The notes beneath the pieces were generated by a model that was not told the DNA's origin, did not search any database, and was given only the letters and a program-made list of their open reading frames with translations. This document shows, piece after piece, positions 34,562 to 38,483 of a stretch of DNA of 38,483 nucleotides. Origin of the DNA: JAFDVJ01 sp964487505 (GTDB taxonomy: Bacteria; Acidobacteriota; Blastocatellia; Pyrinomonadales; Pyrinomonadaceae); contig CAZARD010000032.1 of NCBI GenBank assembly GCA_964487505.1, positions 1-38,483 of the forward strand, read 5' to 3'. The position numbers were made by a program, and so were the translations under genes. The number at the start of each line of letters is the position of its first letter. Position 1 is the stretch's first letter.

Positions 34562-35698
34562 ATGAAAAATCTACTCGAATACTTCAACGACCGTCAGGAG
34601 CGCACTATCCGGCGTATCCAGCAATTGGTCGAGATCGAATCGCCCTCGCGCGACGAGGCCGGCAGCCGGATGGTCGCGGTCTGGCTCGAAGGTGAGATCA
34701 GGCGGATCTCGGACGATTTCCGGGTCGAGCGGACGAACGTCGAGGGCTTTGGCGAACACGTCGTCGTCCGTGCGTTCGAGGGCGGCGACAAAAAGCCGGT
34801 CCTGCTTCTCGGCCATAGCGACACCGTCCATCCGCGGGGCGCGAAGGAACGCAACCCGACGCGGATCGAAAACGGCCGGCTCTATGGTTGCGGAACCTTC
34901 GATATGAAGGCGAACATCGTCGTGATGCTCGAGGTGCTGCGCGCATTCCGTGAGTTCGGGCTGACGCCGCCGCGGCCGATCACCATCGTGCTCAGCTGCG
35001 ACGAGGAGATCGGAAGCCACAGCGGCCGCGAGATCGTCGAACGCGAGGCCGCCCAGTGCGAGTACGCCTTGGTCTGCGAGCCGTCGGCGAACGGCAAGGC
35101 GAAGACCGCCCGCAAAGGAACCGGAATGTACAAGCTCAAGGCGCACGGAATTCCGGCGCACGCCGGTCTCGAACCCGAAAAGGGCGCGTCCGCGATTCTT
35201 GAACTTGCGCGCCAGACCCAGAAACTCCATTCGCTGAACAATCCGGCAAAGGGAACGACGGTAAATGTCTGCACGATCTCCGGCGGCACGACCTCAAACG
35301 TCATCCCGGCCGAGGCCGAATGCGAGGTCGATGTCAGGTTCTCGTCGATGAAGGAGGCAACCCGCATCGAGGCGGCGATCGCGAGTCTCAAACCGTTCGA
35401 CGAGCGCGTCCGGCTTGAGATCGTCGGTGAGATCAATCGGCCGCCGATGGAACGCAGCCGCGCCGTCGTCAAACTGTTCGAGCGGGCGCGGAAGATCGCG
35501 GCCGGTTTCGACTTCGAACTCGAGGAGACAGCGGTCGGCGGCGCGTCGGACGGAAACTTCGTCGCCGCGCTCGGCGTGCCTTTGCTCGATGGTCTTGGCG
35601 TTCTCGGCAACGGCGCGCATACGCTCGACGAATATGTCATCGTCGACGATATCCCGAAACGGGCGAACCTGCTCGCGAACCTGATTCTCGAGAAATGA
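34562..35698 (+). CDS. M20-family metallopeptidase (glutamate carboxypeptidase-like)
   Basis: A 378-residue cytoplasmic di-zinc peptidase close to the carboxypeptidase G2 group, which removes C-terminal acidic residues from peptides or folates. Metal motifs are GHSDTVHP (H85, with D87), GTFDMKAN (D114), SCDEEIGS (E148 general base, E149 ligand), CEPS (E173) and the late His in GNGAHTLDEYV. HGIPAHAGLEPEKGASAI is the lid/dimerisation domain start. There is no signal peptide. It begins five bases after the secreted nuclease gene and is followed six bases later by the methylase, so the three may share a transcript. Confidence 0.92.
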   Translation: MKNLLEYFNDRQERTIRRIQQLVEIESPSRDEAGSRMVAVWLEGEIRRISDDFRVERTNVEGFGEHVVVRAFEGGDKKPVLLLGHSDTVHPRGAKERNPTRIENGRLYGCGTFDMKANIVVMLEVLRAFREFGLTPPRPITIVLSCDEEIGSHSGREIVEREAAQCEYALVCEPSANGKAKTARKGTGMYKLKAHGIPAHAGLEPEKGASAILELARQTQKLHSLNNPAKGTTVNVCTISGGTTSNVIPAEAECEVDVRFSSMKEATRIEAAIASLKPFDERVRLEIVGEINRPPMERSRAVVKLFERARKIAAGFDFELEETAVGGASDGNFVAALGVPLLDGLGVLGNGAHTLDEYVIVDDIPKRANLLANLILEK

Positions 35699-35704
35699 TC
35701 CAAA

Positions 35705-36646
35705 ATGGCGGAAATTGAAAGCAAAAGGCCGCGTGCGCCGCGAAATCGAACGATCCTGATCGATTTATCCGAAATTGAGGCGTTGCGTTCGCAGATCAGC
35801 AAGTATCCTTCGGATTTTGAGAATCGGATCATTCACGGCAACGCGTTTGATGTTCTTGGCCGTCTCCCGACGTGCGGCTTCGATCTGCTGTTCGCCGATC
35901 CGCCGTACAATCTGACAAAACGATTCGGACGCGGCGAATTCCGACGGACGTCGGATGACGATTACGAAGCCTGGATCGATTCGTGGCTCGGAAAATGCGC
36001 GCCGTTGCTCAAGCCGTCGGCTTCGGTTTACATCTGCGCGGATTGGAAGTCGGCGGGAGCGGTCCAACGCGCCGGCTCGAGATTTTTCAAACTCCGCAAC
36101 CGGATCACGTGGGAACGCGAGAAAGGCCGCGGCGCCGCCGCCAACTGGAAGAATTCGTCGGAGGATATCTGGTTCTTCACGGTTTCCGACGATTATGTTT
36201 TCAATGCCGAGGCCGTGAAGCTGAAACGCCGCGTCGTCGCGCCATACACCGAGAACGGCGAACCGAAAGATTGGAAGCGCGACGATCACGGTCGATCACG
36301 CCTGACGAACGCTTCGAATCTTTGGACGGATCTGACGGTGCCGTTCTGGTCGATGCCGGAAAACACCGATCATCCGACGCAGAAGCCGGAAAAGTTGTTG
36401 GCGAAGGTCCTTTTGGCATCGACGAATCCGGGCGATAATGTGCTCGACCCGTTCGCCGGTAGCGGCACGACGGCCGCGGTCGCGAAGAAACTCGGGCGGC
36501 GCTTTTGCGTGATAGAGACCGACGAGGATCATTGCCTTCTCGCCGCGAAACGCGTCGCGATGGCGGAATACGATCGCTCGATCCAAGGATTCAACGACGG
36601 CGTCTTTTACGATCGGAACTTCCCGTCCAAGACGGGCAAACGATAG
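35705..36646 (+). CDS. Orphan DNA adenine methyltransferase, MboII/GAAGA-like beta class
   Basis: A 313-residue SAM-dependent DNA methylase. The catalytic motif DPPY (residues 65-68, LLFADPPYNL) comes before the SAM-binding motif FAGSGTT (250-256), which defines the beta class, usually N6-adenine. The central part, RITWEREKGRG..NWKNSSEDIWF, VKLKRRVVAPY and VPFWSMPENTDHPTQKPEKLLAKVL, is very like what I remember of M.MboII-type enzymes that recognise GAAGA. The target is therefore only an inference. No restriction gene is next to it: neighbours are an M20 peptidase and xth. It may be a regulatory or epigenetic methylase. Confidence 0.88.
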   Translation: MAEIESKRPRAPRNRTILIDLSEIEALRSQISKYPSDFENRIIHGNAFDVLGRLPTCGFDLLFADPPYNLTKRFGRGEFRRTSDDDYEAWIDSWLGKCAPLLKPSASVYICADWKSAGAVQRAGSRFFKLRNRITWEREKGRGAAANWKNSSEDIWFFTVSDDYVFNAEAVKLKRRVVAPYTENGEPKDWKRDDHGRSRLTNASNLWTDLTVPFWSMPENTDHPTQKPEKLLAKVLLASTNPGDNVLDPFAGSGTTAAVAKKLGRRFCVIETDEDHCLLAAKRVAMAEYDRSIQGFNDGVFYDRNFPSKTGKR

Positions 36647-36654
36647 TCCCGGCC

Positions 36655-36762
36655 GGATTTTGGATTTTGGATTTTGGTCAAAGAGATACGACAGGTCCCT
36701 TGAATCACAAACTAAAATCTCGAATCTTGATTCTTGAACCTTCATTCTTGAATCTCGAGTAT
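36655..36762 (+). repeat. 7-bp arrays filling the xth leader
   Basis: GGATTTT three times in perfect phase (36655-36675), then from 36714 AAAATCT, CGAATCT, TGATTCT, TGAACCT, TCATTCT, TGAATCT and CGAGTAT in strict 7-bp phase to 36762. The xth ATG is at 36773. The 126-base spacer therefore contains little besides repeat, and no Shine-Dalgarno is visible. Confidence 0.9.
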
Positions 36763-36772
36763 TGACCCCGAA

Positions 36773-37543
36773 ATGAAAATAGCTACCTGGAATGTGAACT
36801 CGATCGCGATTCGGCTGGAAGCCGTTTTGCAGTGGCTGGATGCGACCAAGACGGACGTCGTCTGTCTTCAGGAAACGAAATGCACGGACGACAAGTTTCC
36901 GCGGATGGATTTCCTCGAGGCGGGCTACGAGTCGGTGTTCATGGGCGAAAAAAGCTACAACGGCGTAGCGATCGTTTCGAGGTTGCCGATCGAGAACCCG
37001 CAGTACAATTTTGCCGACGACGCGCCCGATGCGCCGAAACGCCTGATCGCGGCGACGATCGCCGGCGTCAGGGTCGTGAACACGTACATCCCGAACGGCA
37101 CCGAACTCTGGACCGACAAGTTCACCTTCAAACTCGACTGGCTCCAGCGTCTGCGGCGGATGTTCGACGACGATTGTCCGCGCGATTCCGATGTTCTGCT
37201 GTGCGGCGATTTCAATGTGGCGCCGGACGAGCTTGATGTCTGGAGCGTCAAGAACTGGGAAGGCAAGCTGCACTTCTCGAAGCCTGAACGGGCCGCCATC
37301 CATCACGTCAAGCAATGGGGCTTCACCGACGTTTTCCGCCGCATCAACGGCGATCTGCAGGAATTCTCGTGGTGGAACTACCGCGAAGGCGCGTTTCCGA
37401 AGAATCAGGGTTTGCGGATCGACCATATCTGGACAAGCGCGAGCCTTGCGGCCAAGTGCGCGAATTGCTGGATCGACCGCGATCCGCGGACGTGGGAACG
37501 CCCTTCCGACCACACGCCCGTCGTCGCCGAGTTTCAATTATAG
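36773..37543 (+). CDS. xth: Exodeoxyribonuclease III / AP endonuclease
   Basis: A 256-residue DNA repair enzyme that cleaves at abasic sites and removes 3' blocking groups. It has the full exonuclease III motif set: KIATWNVNSI at the start, LQETK (catalytic Glu34), SYNGVAIVSR, NTYIPNG, LCGDFNVAP, LRIDHIW and SDHTPVVAEF at the end. It is full length and cytoplasmic. It stands behind a heptad-repeat leader. Its stop is 46 bases before the deiodinase-like gene. Confidence 0.96.
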   Translation: MKIATWNVNSIAIRLEAVLQWLDATKTDVVCLQETKCTDDKFPRMDFLEAGYESVFMGEKSYNGVAIVSRLPIENPQYNFADDAPDAPKRLIAATIAGVRVVNTYIPNGTELWTDKFTFKLDWLQRLRRMFDDDCPRDSDVLLCGDFNVAPDELDVWSVKNWEGKLHFSKPERAAIHHVKQWGFTDVFRRINGDLQEFSWWNYREGAFPKNQGLRIDHIWTSASLAAKCANCWIDRDPRTWERPSDHTPVVAEFQL

Positions 37544-37589
37544 ACCGTGGCACGGAACATCTTGTTCGCGAACGGTCAGGCAGCAGAAC

Positions 37590-38273
37590 ATGAATCGATT
37601 TCGTTCCAAGCCCCTCGATTTCGAACGCCAGGGATCCGAGGATGAGCAACGCGCGCGGGCATCGGCGTTCTTCGAGTTGATGAATCGTCGCCGCACGGTC
37701 CGCGATTTCTCGGCCGATCCGGTGCCGTTTGAGATCATCGAAACCGCGATTCGTACGGCCGGAACCGCACCGTCGGGGGCGAATATGCAGCCCTGGCGAT
37801 TCGTAGTCGTTTCCGACCCGGAAATCAAGCGGCGCCTTCGCGAAGCGGCCGAACGCGAAGAGCGCGAGAGTTACGGTTCGCGGATGAGCGAGAAGTGGCT
37901 CCGGCGGCTCGAACCGCTCGGAACGGACGAGAACAAGCCGTTCCTCGAGATCGCACCCTTCCTGATCGTCGTTTTCCGGATCACGTCGGTGAACGAAACC
38001 GGCGATCCCGAACCGACCTACTATTCCCAAGAATCGGTTGGAATCGCGGTCGGTCTTCTGCTGGCCGCCCTGCACAACGCGGGCCTCGCGACGTTGACCC
38101 ACACGCCGAGCCCGATGCGATTTCTGCAGGAGATCCTCGGCCGGCCGAAAAGCGAGGTCCCGTTCGTGTTGATTCCGGTCGGTTACCCCGCGGCTGACGC
38201 GCGTGTTCCGGATATCGGTCGGAAACCGCTCGAAGAAATCCTGATTTCAGATGCGGAACCCCGCACGAAGTAA
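37590..38273 (+). CDS. Nitroreductase-family flavoprotein, iodotyrosine deiodinase-like
   Basis: A 227-residue FMN enzyme. MNRRRTVRDF, TAGTAPSGANMQPWRFVVVS, ESVGIAVGLLLAALHNAGLATLTHTPSPM and LIPVGYPA...PDIGRKPLEEIL match the iodotyrosine deiodinase branch rather than general nitroreductases. The three residues that grip the amino acid of the substrate in that branch are present with the right spacing: E91, Y95 and K116 (human E157, Y161, K182). It is thus likely to dehalogenate halotyrosines or a related phenol. The longer frame open upstream to 37191 is a shadow of xth. The last six residues (AEPRTK) and stop are encoded by a dispersed repeat box (38251-38280). Confidence 0.87.
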   Translation: MNRFRSKPLDFERQGSEDEQRARASAFFELMNRRRTVRDFSADPVPFEIIETAIRTAGTAPSGANMQPWRFVVVSDPEIKRRLREAAEREERESYGSRMSEKWLRRLEPLGTDENKPFLEIAPFLIVVFRITSVNETGDPEPTYYSQESVGIAVGLLLAALHNAGLATLTHTPSPMRFLQEILGRPKSEVPFVLIPVGYPAADARVPDIGRKPLEEILISDAEPRTK

Positions 38274-38298
38274 GGGGGCCCGATCGCGGGAGCGATCG
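38251..38298 (-). repeat. Inverted distant copy of the 30-bp box plus hairpin
   Basis: The 30 bases 38251-38280 are the reverse complement of the box at 1360-1389 with a single difference (29 of 30 by eye). They are followed by a hairpin in the same relative place, CGATCGC-GGGA-GCGATCG (38281-38298). The stem sequence differs from the one at 1343-1359, so position and shape rather than stem sequence are kept. Confidence 0.9.
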
Positions 38299-38322
38299 CT
38301 ACCCGGGGGTTCCGGATTTCGG

Positions 38323-38483
38323 CAACTCGCACGAGCTACGCGTGACCGTGCGTCGGCGATTCGACGTCGGGCGGGTAATCGGGAGTTCAGTCGCGAAACG
38401 AGAAACGCGACGGCCCTAAGGCGATCGCTCGTGCGGGGTTCTGCATCGCGTCAACTCGTACGAGTTACGCGTTTACGCGTGAC
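38323..38483. repeat. Palindromic repeats at the window end
   Basis: CAACTCG.ACGAG.TACGCG occurs at 38323-38342 and again at 38452-38471. The second copy contains the perfect palindrome AACTCGTACGAGTT (38453-38466). At 38430-38446 there is a 17-base piece of the same box (CGTGCGGGGTTCTGCAT), preceded by GCGATCGC. No gene is seen after 38273. Confidence 0.75.

Noticed and set aside
35705..36646. Restriction-modification or defence island
   Set aside because: No restriction enzyme, helicase, toxin or integrase within the window; neighbours are housekeeping or secreted hydrolases.
37191..37589. 133-codon extension upstream of the deiodinase-like gene
   Set aside because: Overlaps xth in another frame; the family begins at MNRFRSK (37590).

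Overview
The window looks like part of a scaffold from a member of the Acidobacteriota, probably a Blastocatellia/Pyrinomonadaceae-type soil or freshwater bacterium. This is an inference from gene content: a very large outer-membrane receptor of the CarboxypepD-plug-barrel (Oar-like) type, many secreted propeller (PD40/WD40-like) proteins, secreted S41, M28 and M48 peptidases, an S1/P1 nuclease, and mostly single genes or short pairs rather than long operons. The sequence is moderately GC-rich by eye. Two runs of exactly 100 N (1470-1569 and 7570-7669) are scaffold joins of unknown true length.

Layout: asnA (minus, its stop codon cut by the window edge); a tandem repeat block holding the first N gap; a bdbC/bdbD thiol-oxidation pair followed by an FKBP isomerase; a convergent secreted M48 protease with a C-terminal propeller; a repeat-rich spacer; queG cut by the second gap; the tail of an SH3 protein; moaA overlapping a membrane-bound AraC-type regulator; a second repeat spacer; an S41 peptidase; and a ligand-propeller/GGDEF diguanylate cyclase. 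Next come mtnB, a small unknown gene and mtnC (methionine salvage), then convergent capA-like, msrA, a PQQ/sorbosone-type dehydrogenase lipoprotein, and the 1268-residue TonB-type receptor with a clear terminator. A FAD oxidoreductase and an MBL hydrolase follow, divergently arranged. The last third carries a PD40 propeller protein, an M28 peptidase, a CusF-like lipoprotein, dapF, a small Cys/His protein, an S1/P1 nuclease, an M20 peptidase, an orphan DNA adenine methylase, xth and an iodotyrosine-deiodinase-like flavoprotein.

Functionally the region mixes housekeeping enzymes (asparagine, diaminopimelate, molybdopterin, queuosine, methionine salvage, base-excision repair) with an extracytoplasmic set: disulphide formation, folding, proteolysis, nucleic-acid digestion, copper binding and outer-membrane uptake. 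This fits a scavenger of polymers.

The least expected signal is non-coding. Arrays of degenerate 7-bp units lie upstream of asnA, queG, the S41 gene, the M28 gene and xth, always with the G-rich form on the sense strand of the downstream gene. At several sites they are joined to GC-rich hairpins. One hairpin-linked 30-bp box recurs almost unchanged at the other end of the window, where it encodes the last residues and the stop codon of the deiodinase-like protein. I found no CRISPR array, phage module, transposase, tRNA or rRNA.
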